Assembly: GCA_943736015.1 (NCBI GenBank)
Contig: OX031071.1
Span: forward strand, 33,760,619 to 33,824,618
Length of the DNA: 64,000 nucleotides
DNA from: Tridacna crocea
Lineage: Eukaryota > Mollusca > Bivalvia > Cardiida > Cardiidae
Direction of reading: 5' to 3'
Shown: positions 22,445 through 32,876 of the stretch, one piece after another
Layout: each line of letters begins with the position of its first letter
Position numbering within the stretch: the stretch's first letter is position 1
The notes under the pieces: generated by a model
Seen by the model: only the letters and a program-made list of their open reading frames with translations
The model's database searches: none
Told to the model about the DNA's origin: nothing
Position numbers and translations under genes: made by a program

Positions 22445-24050
22445 AGTGTATTATGACTTCCACAGATTTCTGTTTTTAACTTAATTATGCAGTAACTTGA
22501 GATGTTTACTAAGTCTGATACCTACTGGAAATGAACAAACAACAACCATGTCTTTCTCACAATGTTCACCTTTTCATTTCAACAAAGAATACTATAGCAG
22601 TATATCTTGGACAAGACACTACTAAAACCTGTTAAAACTCTCCACAATGAAGTACATTTTATTTTTTTTTCTGCTAACAGTAGATCTGTTTACCACAGTG
22701 TATTTTATTATTTTTTTTTTTGCTAACAGTAGATCTGTTCACCACAAGGTATTCAAAAAGGAATCACATTATGTTTTTTATGCAGCACTATTTTCAAAGG
22801 CTAAAAGCTCATGTTTGTAAATGAGAAATTATATAAGTAATGTAGCCGTATAGTTGGAAAATTGCTTTAGGTCTGTAAAATAGCTGTTTCTCCATCACTT
22901 GCAATCATGTATAGAATTTGGTGCAAAAATATGTATGTGAAAGATAGAGCCTAATCATAAATCAAATGTTACTTGAAAAAGTCATCTGTACATGTTAAAT
23001 CTGGGACAAAAGGGTGCCTTTCAATGTATATACATGTATTTGAAGATGATCTATGAGCAACTCCATTACTCCATAGATGACAGATACTTTTCCAGTATAC
23101 CCAATTTCTTTTACCTCTCTCTCTGCTAGTGGGGACTGAAATAGCTTTTGGACACTACAGATCATGATCAGAGTGTGTAGTCTGTTACCCGATGCTAATA
23201 TTTTACCAAAATTTACTGTCATACAGTACACTACTTATTCACTTTCAGACTATGAAGTAAGTTGATATTATTTATTTCAAAAGAGTTCAAAGAAACGTTT
23301 AATTTGCCAGACTTTTTAACAAGACATACCTGTCGTTTTCTTGTATGTTGACCTCTAGATCCTGCATCAGAAATGATGTGCAAGCTAACTACACCATCCC
23401 ATTACTAATCACTTCACTGTCATCACTCTAATATGTGTTTATTTACCTAAGATGAGAGTAACAGAAAATAAAAGTTTTGTATTAAAATAAAAAACACTAA
23501 AAAACAAAATGAAAACAAGATGAAACCTATGTTGTTGGTGCTCATTGGAATTACCTATCGATATCTACCATACAGGTTTAAAAATTCCAATCACCATCTG
23601 ATAATCAGAAATCAACCAGTTATCTGATCCTCTGTCAATCTAATTGAAAATGATTATTACGTCCTTTATGCCTGATGGTTTGCCATCGAGCAGCCAGCCC
23701 AAGTTAATTTGAAGCATAACTGAAGCCAGTTGATAATTTATAAATAGGCAAATAGTGATAACTTTCGACATCTAACATGTTCATCCTATTACACTTTCAT
23801 TCAAGTTTTAGTCAAGAGAACAAGTCAAGAGATGCAAAACACAATTTCACTTCAATATTTGCCATTGTTTAACCAAAACCTTGGACCTTAAACAAAAATA
23901 TAGACCAGCGCACATACATACAGATTTTGCTTTTCTGTTTCAAAATTTAAGATTGTTGCCATTACCTGAATTATCATCGGACTCCGCAGATCTTTATATC
24001 GTCGTGTGTCCTCATTCCGTGACTGTCCTTGAGCCGGTGCTGTTTGTGTA
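22445..24050. other. Long stretch with little recognisable content
   Basis: It contains only a roughly 60 bp tandem duplication at 22,652-22,755, with GCTAACAGTAGATCTGTT in both units and poly-T tracts. No gene, transposon end or hairpin was recognised. It belongs to the interior of the GGGCCC-ended element. Confidence 0.5.
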
Positions 24051-24051
24051 C

Positions 24052-24165
24052 ATCTCGTAAGCACATTTGATGACGTCACGCGGTATTTCTGCTCGTAACC
24101 CTTACCAATATTCGAACTTTTTACTCCCCGTGAATTTCAAAGACAAACACATCGTAACTGTCTTT
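24052..24165 (+). repeat. Direct repeat with CRE-type palindrome, copy 2
   Basis: Partner of 19,308-19,440: TCGTAAGCACAT, GATGACGTCACGCGG and CTCGTAACCCTTACC. The two copies bracket about 4.7 kb. Confidence 0.7.
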
Positions 24166-24624
24166 AAAGCTGTATTTAGGAACGATTTCCGAGTTTAGGT
24201 TCGATTTCTCCAGGGGACGAATTCTCCAGCAGCTTAGAAGCTCCTACACAGAACATAGATCTCTGTCACGTATGTCGAACAGAAACGATCCTTGAAAAAT
24301 TTCCTCCATGTGGCTTGAAACAGACAAATTCTGTCTCTAAATAGAAATTGTGTCGGTTTATATCGCTCTAGCATAGACGTGTCCGCCATTTTTGAGTCGA
24401 CAACAAGCAGCTTAAGCCAGGAAAGAGTAGACTTAAATTAACAGACTCAACTCAAGGTTTTGAGATCGTTACTGAGTCTGTTGGGTTCTTGAAACGGAAC
24501 TTAAATAACGAACTCAATTTAAGTCAGAAACTGAGTCCGTTGGCAGATTTGAGCAAAATAACGGACTTAAGTTGTTTCGTGAAACCGGGCCCAGATCTTG
24601 ACTGATCCGAAAATGTAGAGACTA

Positions 24625-26822
24625 ACGTAAAGGAACATTAAGTCGTCAATTTTCGGTATAAATGAAGAGCTGGAAGAGAATCCTATAGTTTTGTGGAGTT
24701 GTATCGTGTCCCAAAATATTCTTTAGACCTTTGGACGTCTTTAAAGACGTTTCTTACATCGATATAATGCTCAAAAGGGTGTTTAACAGTGTCCTAAAGT
24801 CACCTGGTTACGACTGCCGACTTACTGTTACTTGGAACGTTGAGTCGTCACCACTAGTAATGTTAAGTCGTCATTTCAATATTTTTCTAAAAAGCCAACA
24901 ACTATCAGCAAAAAGGACAGTTTTTAATTTATAATGAGACACTACTGATTAAAACGATGATCACTAAAGGTAAACGAGCAAATTTGATTTATGTAAAACA
25001 CATGTATGGATGTAAAATGAGCCCAAAGATTTTACAGGCTTATCCAATTGAATATTTGGAATGATTTCAGGGAAAGTTAAAATTTATTTTAAGTGTTATT
25101 TGAATTAGATAAATATTTCCGATGAAGTTTTTGCAATGTCTTCTTTGAAAATCTGAAATTTGATTACTTGTTTTAAATGTATATACATGTATTACATGTT
25201 TTAATACTCTGATGGATGAGCAAAACAACAATATACAAGTAAACCAAGGATCACACAATAGCTTCATTCTTTAAACCCCCTGAGGTCATTTAATACAATC
25301 ATACAACATTGCTTGACTTATATGTATAACTACTATATTCTTCAAAAATGTTAGATAGTCTATACATGTATTCATGTGAATTGATTAAAAGCACATGTCA
25401 TTTATCTGAATTTCTCCTCATCAAGTCACAGTCTGCAACCAACACTAAGAATAAATTCAATATCAAATGATTTAATCTCTATTTTTTTCTGGTTTCATTT
25501 TCACATGTTACTTTTACAAATTTTCTTATTTTTAGTTCTAATTGTCTTGTTTACCCTTATTTTTACTTATCAGTATGAGTAGGGTGTCCAAAGATTTTAA
25601 TGCTTCTGTTACAGTGCCATTTTTGTTGTCTTGAACATCTTTCATTTGTGAGATATACAGTGTACGTTTAGCTACTACTCCTGGCCTTGTTTTACATTTT
25701 TCATGCCTTTGTCTTCAGTTACTTTTGCTTGACCTTATTTAGGAGGCAATGATCGAGACATAATTAAGAGCCTTATACGTATACACGTTTGTGTTCTGTC
25801 GAACATTTTCAAGCAGTAAGCATGTTTTGGCTTGGCCATATCCTCTTGGCTCAGTAGATCTTTTATAGATTTGGCTGCATTTAAAAACAGAAAAAAGATG
25901 AAATTAATATATAATTGAACAGGCTGGTATTATAATTTAGGACAGAATATCGAAATTAAACATAGAAATATTTCTTCAGCTATAAAGATTAAGCTCTTAA
26001 AATGAAACTTTGATGTGAAATCTGTACTTGTTTTGTTGAACATTGTGGCCCAGAATTAGGTTCGATATGCAAAAAAAAGTTAAAAATGATATTCAGAATC
26101 ATTATTTAGTGTATTATCAGTGTTATTTGCACCACTTCATCAATAGAATATCACACTATATCACTACATTACAATACTCTGAAAAAGGAAACAGATTCTG
26201 GTTGAAATAAGAAAAGACGTATGGTTCGTTGCCAGTTCGGCCTTGTGCCCTCTAAAATCTTTCTAAATAGACTTAATTGCACCTAGGATATACATATTAT
26301 TCACATAAAGTAAACGAAAATACACTTTTTAGGCTTTATTTCTGTGCCAGTCGGTAAAATATCAATTCAAATATCTAACTAAAATATGGGAACACTAAGT
26401 CGTCAATTGGGTTGTAAGTCGTCATTTTTGTTTCACTTTTATTTCTTTGCTTTCAAAGGCTCTTTCTTAGCAAACAGATATAAATCATGTGAGAATAGAC
26501 ATTCTAGAGCATCAATACGTGGTTCTTGCATCACCCATGCGTCTAAAAACTTTACTGCGAGCTTTCGCCCGAGACAGCTGAAACAGAAACTTGTCGTCGC
26601 CCAAGCCGACAGACTGATGCCGAGTTTAGTGGATTTTTCAGTGCCTAAAAAGTCCAACACATAGTGGTGTGGGAAATGGTATCTAAATCAGAAAAAAAGA
26701 ACACTTGTGTATCTTTCAAAAAATGTGTGCCTGTAAACTTTCAGATCACGTCATCGAAGAAGAGATAACAAAAACAAAAAGTGACGAGTCAATGTGCCTG
26801 CCGAGTTAATGTTCTTTTACGT
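24625..26822. mobile_element. 2.2 kb TA-flanked DNA element
   Basis: The ends read ACGTAAAGGAACATTAAGTC and the complement of ACGTAAAAGAACATTAACTC. TA stands at 24,623-24,624 and 26,823-26,824. Removing the element and one TA gives GAGACTACAAAT, equal in length to the right-arm site GAGATGACAAAT (reverse complement near 33,050). AAGTCGTCA motifs recur near both ends (24,640, 24,863, 26,397, 26,415). No transposase frame was recognised. Confidence 0.8.
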
Positions 26823-26824
26823 TA

Positions 26825-26995
26825 CAAATATGAACGTTTTTCAAATCCGCCTAAGCTCGTTGATAGCATAGAAAACACTGTTGGGAAAGTAGAAAATGCT
26901 GGTACCAACATTTTTTACTTTTCTTTTAATGTTTTCTGAAGGTTTCTATTTCATGGTCGTTAAAACTCGGGGTTATTTTGAAAAGGGTTAGTTAA
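26825..26995 (-). mobile_element. TTAA-MITE A remnant split by large insertions
   Basis: This is the larger piece of a copy whose other end lies at 10,308-10,358. The intact counterpart in the right arm is 32,877-33,118. It predates the inverted duplication and was later split by the 14 kb and 2.2 kb insertions. Confidence 0.75.
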
Positions 26996-27063
26996 GAAAA
27001 CTTTTAAAGAAGTTGGCAACAATTTCTGAACTTCAAATCGAAGTACATGTTTTCTCTATCATC

Positions 27064-27288
27064 TTAGCCAAACAGTCTCAAATTTAAACGACACAGAACA
27101 AAAATCTTGTAGAAAACACTATGGGTAAATAAGAAAATGCTGGTAATCAACATTTTCTCATTTTTCTACAATGTTTTCTTCCCGTTCAAAAACAAATTAC
27201 GTCATATTATAAGCCGTATATTGTTTGTAGTCTGCAAATGCTTTCAACTTCGACAAGTCTAAAATGTATTCAACTGGTAAAGCGTTAA
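27064..27288 (+). mobile_element. TTAA-MITE A, ancestral copy (left arm)
   Basis: It has a counterpart at the equivalent place in the right arm (32,600-32,816), so it was present before the duplication. The first end is decayed and the last TTAA lies at 27,285-27,288. Confidence 0.85.
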
Positions 27289-27431
27289 GCAAGCTGACAA
27301 CCAGTTCCTAGAGAAAGCAATTGTGTAGAAATCGTCCTCTAGTAAACAAACACCTGTCTTAAACAAGCACATAGTGAACGTCTAGGAGGTGCTTAAATTT
27401 GTTTACAACAGTTAGACCGCATCCTTAACTA

Positions 27432-27605
27432 AATCCTTCTCTTCCTGATAATGGCATTTATTATTATTGTTTTCTCCATAAATGAAGATCTATTTGTTTT
27501 CATTGCCAAAGTTGTCAATATGATCTGTCTTTCTACTATTATTATTGTCATTGTATTATCTTTCACATAATTGAATCTTGTTTAACTATTCTATTGCTAG
27601 TCACT

Positions 27606-27639
<34 letters not shown>

Positions 27640-27862
27640 CTCTATAAATGAAGATCTATTTGCTTTGACTGTCTTGTCAAAGTTCTCAATATGAGCTGTC
27701 TTTCTACTATTATCAGTGTCATAGTGTCATTGCATTATCTTTAATATAGTTGATTTTTGTTTGACTATTCTATTGCTAATCACTGTATTATTATTATTAT
27801 TATTCTGATGTTTGACGAGAAACTGTAGAGTTAAAGGCAATAAAGTATTGTTTATTGTCTTT
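27432..27862 (+). mobile_element. Probable LINE-type 3' end inserted in left arm
   Basis: Present in the left arm and absent from the right arm. It contains two units of about 180 bp, each with AAATGAAGATCTATTTG, TGTCTTTCTACTATTAT and a TATTATT microsatellite. It ends in GGCAATAAAGTATTGTTTATTG, which includes an AATAAA signal. The TATTATT runs and the polyadenylation signal suggest a truncated non-LTR retrotransposon tail. No reverse transcriptase is present. Confidence 0.5.
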
Positions 27863-27974
27863 AAATCTTGTCTCAAAAAACAAAAGGTATAAATTGCTCG
27901 TTATTCCAAAGTAAACGTATCTGATTTCAATTAATATTAAGCAATTTTAGACTAAAACCTGGATGTCTTGTTGG

Positions 27975-28209
27975 TTAACTTGTACTTTATCTGACGAACA
28001 ACGAAAACAACTGTCGACTTTTCTAAACGGAATGCTTTAGCAGACTACAAATGAATGTGATTCAAATGACGAGAGTTGTTAGTTAGAGGCATTAATCATT
28101 GTGGAAAAAGAAGAAAGTGCAGGTGACCAGCATTTTCTCCTTTTCCTACATTATTGTTTCCAGAGAGTCGCTAAAAACAGTGTATTGTGTTGTGCGGGTA
28201 CGCAGTTAA
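27975..28209 (-). mobile_element. TTAA-MITE A, ancestral copy, empty for a later insertion
   Basis: TTAA at 27,975-27,978 and 28,206-28,209. It is the counterpart of 31,880-32,125 in the right arm. In the right arm a further MITE A is inserted at the terminal TTAA, while this arm keeps the unoccupied site. Confidence 0.8.
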
Positions 28210-28210
28210 T

Positions 28211-28347
28211 TGATTAAAAAAGAAGTGTATTACGCAGATTTCAACATTACCGCTACTACAGTCATATAACAGTGATGTAACAATTTGTTTGTTTCCTGAG
28301 TTTGCCGTGCCACACGATAATCAAAAAAGAGAGCAGAAAAACAAAAG
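28211..28347. other. Left-arm-specific insertion of about 135 bp
   Basis: The right arm runs directly from the MITE end to CACCGGCCAGGACC (complement). Here extra sequence with TTTCAACATTACCGCTACTA and GTCATATAACAGTGATG intervenes, resembling the GGGGTTTAACGCC repeat family. Confidence 0.5.
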
Positions 28348-28643
28348 CACCGGCCAGGACCAAACCTCGGTGTAAGCGACCGTCACATGATTCAATATAA
28401 TCTTTGTTGATTCGACAAAGTTGTAGGAATCAACATGCATTGGAAATACAATTTTGCACCGTCTCTGCTTGTTTGCTTGAGCAAAAGAAATTCCTTCTTC
28501 ACCTTCTGTACAGAGAACAATACTTCTTAATACTCTGTGACACCCAAGACGTAATACATAATATTTCCATCAAAGGCATTTACTTTTGTGATACATGTTG
28601 AACTCTTTAACTAATTTTCATTATTCGAAAAAAGTGGTTTGGG

Positions 28644-28865
28644 TTAAACCATTACCAAACAATACCTACTTTTGACGACCCTGAGAACGAAGCCTTTAGA
28701 AAAGATCGTGGGAGAAGGAGAAAAGCTGGTAACTAGCATTTTCTCCTTTCTGCACAATGTTTTCCACTCTTCACAAAACAATTTTCAAATTCATTATTAT
28801 TTTGTCGTCTGCAAATGCTTTCGATTCAGACAAACCTAAATTTTTTTCGTTTGGTAATGAGTCAA
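28644..28865 (+). mobile_element. TTAA-MITE A, left-arm-specific insertion
   Basis: TTAA at 28,644-28,647 and TCAA (decayed) at 28,862-28,865. The right arm (complement of 31,560-31,600) reads GGGTTAAACTAAT with a single TTAA at 31,576-31,579. This filled/empty pair shows TTAA target duplication after the inverted duplication formed. Confidence 0.92.
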
Positions 28866-29139
28866 ACTAATAGTTTGGTCGTAAACGTAATTTTTCCGTA
28901 TTAAATGGGAAGTAACTGTGTCGTCAGAAACTGATAAAATCGCTAAAGAACTGTGTGGTTGTCTCCCATTTCAATATTGCATATATTTTAGTAGGGAAAC
29001 CCCCTTTGCCGTCACGGAAGTTTGTTTAGAACGTCCCACATATTATGAACGAGGGTTGTTCCAAAATGCCGTAGAATCGTGTAGATAGTAAGCCGAACAG
29101 AACGACACAGCCTTAAAACTCCACACACAAATAGTTGTT

Positions 29140-29294
29140 ACTCAAAATTTGAAATTTGTATCCTGTTAGGTGAAGAACAGTGTGAGAAAAGGAGAAAATG
29201 CTGGTTACCAGCATTTTCTCCTTCCCCCACAATCTTTTCTAAAGGATTCTTTCTCAGTGTCGTCAAAACCAGAGATTGTTTGGTAAAGGGTTAA
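29140..29294 (-). mobile_element. TTAA-MITE A, left-truncated
   Basis: Palindrome and the TTAA-bearing end (29,291-29,294) are present. The opposite end is missing. Confidence 0.8.
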
Positions 29295-29309
29295 CTCTTA
29301 TCCTGATAA

Positions 29310-29485
29310 AGAAACAAAATTTTAAAGCTGATAATAAAAATCCAAATATTGCTTTTTCGTAAGGTAATTTTGCAAGAAAAATATCTGCTCACCGAAAAGT
29401 GTAGATCCAAGATCAGACTGCACAGTCTGATTCTGATCCACACTGTCTGCAGTGATCAGTGAGTCGTGCTTAGCAGCCTAAGTAT
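29310..29485 (+). repeat. Family B palindromic repeat
   Basis: Contains AGTGTAGATCCAAGATCAGA, CTGCACAGTCTGATTCTGAT, CACTGTCTGCAG and ends GTGCTTAGCAGCCTAAG. It is related to copies at 48,665, 49,580, 53,915, 55,208 and 61,675. Full copies hold a central palindrome around GCAC/GTGC. Confidence 0.75.
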
Positions 29486-30306
29486 TATAGATAATCTATA
29501 CTCTTAGGTATTAACCCTTTCTGACACAATGAGGACTTTTGACGATCCTGGGAAAGAAGCCTATTGAAAACATTTTGGAAAAAGAACAAAATACTGCTAA
29601 GTATTAAAGATAATCTATACTCTCAGGTATTAACCCTTTTTCACACAATGAGGACTTTTGACGACCCTGGGAAAGAAGCCTATTGAAAACATTTTGGGAA
29701 AAGGAGAATATGCTGCTAAGTATTAAAGATAATGTATACTCTTAGGTATTAACCGTTTCTCACACAATGAGGACTTTTGACGATCCTGGGAAAGAAGCCT
29801 ATTGAAAACATTTTGGGAAAAGGAGAAAATGCTGCTAAGTATTAAAGATAATCTATACTCTTAGGTATTAACCGTTTCTCACACAATGAGGACTTTTGAC
29901 GATCCTGGGAAAGAAGCCTATTGAAAACATTTTGGGAAAAGGAGAAAATGCTGCTAAGTATTAAATATAATGTATACTCTTAGGTATTCACCCTTTTTCA
30001 CCATGAGGACTTTTGACGACCCTGGGAAAGAAGCCTACTGAAAACATTTTTGGAAAAGGAGAAAATGCTGCTAAGTATTAAAGATAATCTTTACTCTCAG
30101 GTATTAACCCTTTCTGACACAATGAGGACTTTTGACGACCATGCGAAAGAAGCCTACTGAAAACATTTTTGGAAAAGGAGAAAATGCTGCTAAGTATTAA
30201 AGATAATCTATACTCTTAGGTATTAACCGTTTCTCACACAATGAGAACTTTTGACGAACCTGGGAAAAAAGCGTACTGAAAACATTTTGGGAAAGGGAGA
30301 AAATGC
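29478..30306 (+). repeat. 119-bp tandem array made from half a MITE A, 7 copies
   Basis: Units start CTAAGTATTAAAGATAATCT at 29,478, 29,597, 29,716, 29,835, 29,954, 30,071 and 30,190, with steps of 119 bp except one of 117. Each unit is about 33 bp of flank followed by the MITE A left half from TTAACC to AAAATGCTG. The last unit runs on into the right half of a MITE A. Units differ by only a few bases. Confidence 0.95.
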
Positions 30307-30307
30307 T

Positions 30308-30449
30308 AAAAAACACCATATTTTCCCTTTTCCACAATGTTTTCTTCCCTATCTATAAACAATAGCACCATTTGAGCCACATTGAAATTGTCGTCTGCAA
30401 ATGCTTTCAATTTGTACGGGGCGAAATTGTATCGCTGGTAAACAGTTAA
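30308..30449 (+). mobile_element. TTAA-MITE A right half that caps the tandem array
   Basis: It continues from the last array unit through TTTCCACAATGTTTTC and GTCTGCAAATGCTTTCAATT to TTAA at 30,446-30,449. The array therefore grew inside or at the edge of an originally complete MITE A. Confidence 0.85.
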
Positions 30450-30669
30450 CCCTTTACCACGCGACAAAATATTAGATCTGTCGAAATTAAAAGCATTTGT
30501 GGATCACAGTTTTTACCTGGCTCATATGAAATGAATTTTCTTTGATAGGGTGCAAAACATTTTGAGAAAAGGAGAAAATGCTGGTAACCAGCATTTTCTC
30601 CTTTCCCACAATGTTTTCAAAAGCCTTCTCTTTCTACTTAAAAGTAGTTATTGTGTAGTAAAGGGTTAA
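30446..30669 (-). mobile_element. TTAA-MITE A, full copy sharing TTAA
   Basis: TTAA at 30,446-30,449 (shared) and 30,666-30,669. The palindrome is almost perfect. Orientation is opposite to the preceding copy, as at 1797-2253. Confidence 0.9.
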
Positions 30670-31069
30670 AGATGCATCATCTTCTCTCGTTTTCATTCAG
30701 TTTTCAGCCAGTATTTAACTTATTTCATCTTAATTGTATGACACTGTCATCATTTCTCAGCAGTGCATACTTACCATCCAAATCTGTGTGGAAAATGATA
30801 TTTCGCTCTAAAGTATGGCAGATTGATTATTCCTCTCGCAAAATTGATTTAGTTCAAAAGGTTCCGGACAATTATTTTGACAGATAGTCCTTGTTTAATT
30901 TGGGGTATACTTAGGAGTCACTGTGCAAAGAAAAAAAACTTGATAGGACGCTGTTTCTATCTTGGGTTGTTTTCTGCATCGTACGTTGATCCATGCAACA
31001 AATATTACAAACTTACAGAAAACGTTATATACTGCACAAGCTGTAGTTATGAGGTTTTGGAAGTAAACC

Positions 31070-31125
31070 GAAGAAATACTGTCAATTTAGACCAGTCTAA
31101 AATGTTGTCGCTTCGTAAGGGGTTA
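31070..31125 (+). mobile_element. TTAA-MITE A right-end fragment
   Basis: Contains GTCAATTTAGACCAGTC and ends GGGGTTAA (31,122-31,125). Confidence 0.65.
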
Positions 31126-31879
31126 AACGATTGCAAGGGAAAAGAAACTTTTGAAAAACATCGTGAAGAGGAAATAAAAGTTTTCCCGATTTAAAGGCCC
31201 GCTAGTTGCCAAAGATGAACAATTCGGGGATCAAAATACAGGCAACTTCAGTTAGTATTAATACTATTTGAACGTTAGAATATTATTGTAAATAAAAAAA
31301 AAAGAAATCTACTGCTGGAAAAGAAATGTTCTGTTAAAAAACGTTACAAACTTTAACGATAGTTAAAGCGAGTAGAAAATGCATTACAATGCAAAATACA
31401 TGTATGACGTTCTGATCGAATTTCCGTGACAGGAAATGGGGTTTCCCTACTAGAATATATGCGACATTGAAATGGGAGACAACCACACAGTTCTTCAGCG
31501 ACTTTACCAGTTTCTAACGACACGGTTATTTCCCATTTAATACGACTAAATTACGTTCAGTACCAAAAGATTAGTTTAACCCACACTACTATTTTCCGAA
31601 TAATGAAAATTAGTTAAAGAGTTCGACATTTATCACAAAAGCAAATCCCTAGGCTGACAATATTATGCATTAGGTCCTGGGTGTCACAGAATATTAAGAA
31701 GTATTGTTCACTGTACAGAAAATGCAAAGGAATTTTGTTTGCTCAAAGAAGCAACCAGAGACGGTGCAAAATTGTATTTCCAATGCATGTTGATTTCTAC
31801 AACTTTGTCGAATCAACGAAGATTATATTGAATCATGTGATGGTCGCTTACACCGAGGTTTGGTCCTGGCCGGTGTCAA

Positions 31880-32125
31880 TTAACTGTTTACTCGCACAAC
31901 ACAATACAGTGTTTTTAACGACTCTCTGGAAAAGAGGCGTTTAAAAAAGTTGAAGGAAAAAGAGAAAATGCTGGTCATCAGCATTTTCTTCTTTTTCCAC
32001 AATATTTGATACCCTTTCACTGACAACTCTCGTCATTTGAAACACATTCATTTGTAGTCTGCTATTTTTTCCGTTTTGAAAAGTCGACAATTGTTTCCTT
32101 GTTCGTCGGGTAAAATATAAGTTAA
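31880..32125 (+). mobile_element. TTAA-MITE A, ancestral copy (right arm)
   Basis: TTAA at 31,880-31,883 and 32,122-32,125. It matches the copy at 27,975-28,209 in the left arm. A younger MITE A abuts its second TTAA. Confidence 0.8.
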
Positions 32126-32350
32126 CTCATTACCAAACGACAATATTTTAGGTTTGTCCAAATTGAAAACATGTGCAAACGACAAAATAAAAGTGACTGA
32201 AAATTTTAAATTTGTTTTGTGAAGAGTAGAACACATTGTAGGAAAAGGAGAAAATGCTGCTTACCAGCATTTTCTCCTTTTCCCACAATGTTTTCTAAAG
32301 ATTTTTTTCTCAGGGTCGTCAAAAGTAGGGATTGAATGGTAATGGGTTAA
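32122..32350 (-). mobile_element. TTAA-MITE A, right-arm-specific insertion
   Basis: TTAA at 32,122-32,125 and 32,347-32,350. The left arm has the uninterrupted site TTGTTGGTTAACTTGTAC (TTAA at 27,975-27,978), so one TTAA became two. The palindrome is intact, consistent with a younger age. Confidence 0.93.
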
Positions 32351-32599
32351 CCAATAAGGCATCGAGGTTTCAATCTATACTTGTTTAATACTAATTTAAC
32401 TAAGATACATGTACCTTGGAATAAAGAGCAAATTATACCTAAGTTTTTTCGACAAGATTTATAGTTAAGGTTACTGTCTAACCTGCTGTAAACAAGCACC
32501 TCTGAGACATTCACTATGTGCTTGATTAAGGCAGGTGTTTGTTTACTACAGGAAGATTTCTACACATTTGCTTACTCTAGGAACTCGTTGTAAGTTTGC

Positions 32600-32816
32600 T
32601 TAACTCTTTTCTAAGTGACAAAATTTTAGACTTGTCGATGTTGAAGCATTTGCAGACGATAAACAATATACGGCTTATGTGATGAACGGAAAGAAAACAT
32701 TGTTGGAAAATGAGAAAATGTTGATTACCAGCATTTTCTTCTTTACCCATAATGTTTTGTAAAACATTTTTGTTCTGTGTAGTTTAAACTTGAGACTGTT
32801 GGGGTAAACACATGTA
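32600..32816 (-). mobile_element. TTAA-MITE A, ancestral copy (right arm)
   Basis: Counterpart of 27,064-27,288. TTAA at 32,600-32,603; the second end is decayed (GGGGTAAAC). Confidence 0.82.
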
Positions 32817-32876
32817 CCTCGAATTGAGGATCAGAAATTGTTGCAAAGTTTTTAAAAGATTTTTTAACTAACCCTT

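Larger units (their letters stand above)
16919..24592. mobile_element. GGGCCC-ended DNA transposon, about 7.7 kb with nested repeats
   Basis: It starts GGGCCCGGTTTCACGAAA (16,919) and ends with the exact complement (24,575-24,592). Both subterminal regions are dense in CTTAAGT, ACTCAAC and TGAGTC motifs, typical transposase-binding architecture. Ends of this type resemble PIF/Harbinger-like non-autonomous elements, but I could not read a clear target duplication or a transposase. The interior holds a hairpin element, a SINE, MITE A copies and direct repeats, so the original element was shorter. Confidence 0.7.
10359..24609. mobile_element. About 14 kb insertion in the left duplication arm
   Basis: Arm sequence stops after AAAAGCATA (10,358) and resumes at AAAATGTAGAGAC (24,610). 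The right arm (about 33,055-33,080) runs straight through. The insert starts CGGGTTGGTCAAG and ends CTTGACTGATCCG, which pair at 10 of 13 positions as a short inverted repeat. No clear target duplication could be read. Nested inside are a 4.2 kb TTAA-flanked element and a 7.7 kb GGGCCC-ended element, leaving about 2.4 kb of its own sequence at the two sides. No coding region was recognised. Confidence 0.6.
4275..29040 (+). repeat. Left arm of a large inverted duplication
   Basis: Blocks of this arm match the reverse complement of 31,405-36,228 in collinear order. Examples are 4283-4700 with 35,800-36,225, 6060-6450 with 33,760-34,110, 6640-6800 with 33,360-33,520, 10,020-10,355 with 33,070-33,360, 27,290-27,440 with 32,460-32,600 and 28,350-29,035 with 31,410-31,880. 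The arm is about five times longer than its partner because large elements were inserted at 6950-9935, 10,359-24,609, 24,625-26,822 and 27,432-27,862. By eye the arms differ by roughly 15-25 percent, so the duplication is old. No gene is visible in either arm. Confidence 0.85.
29040..31405. other. Spacer at the centre of the large inverted duplication
   Basis: Similarity between the arms stops near GTCACGGAA on both sides. The spacer contains a truncated MITE A, a family B segment, the 119-bp tandem array, another MITE A and about 400 bp with nothing recognised (30,670-31,070). Confidence 0.7.

Noticed and set aside
27601-27640. TATTATT runs as a separate microsatellite locus
   Set aside because: They belong to the repeated tail of a probable LINE insertion (27,432-27,862) and are described there.
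29478-30306. CRISPR-like array
   Set aside because: The 119-bp units are contiguous with no unique spacers, and the DNA is eukaryotic. It is an ordinary tandem array of MITE origin.
30877-31194. 105-codon plus frame in the duplication spacer
   Set aside because: Its end overlaps a MITE A right end and no domain is recognisable.
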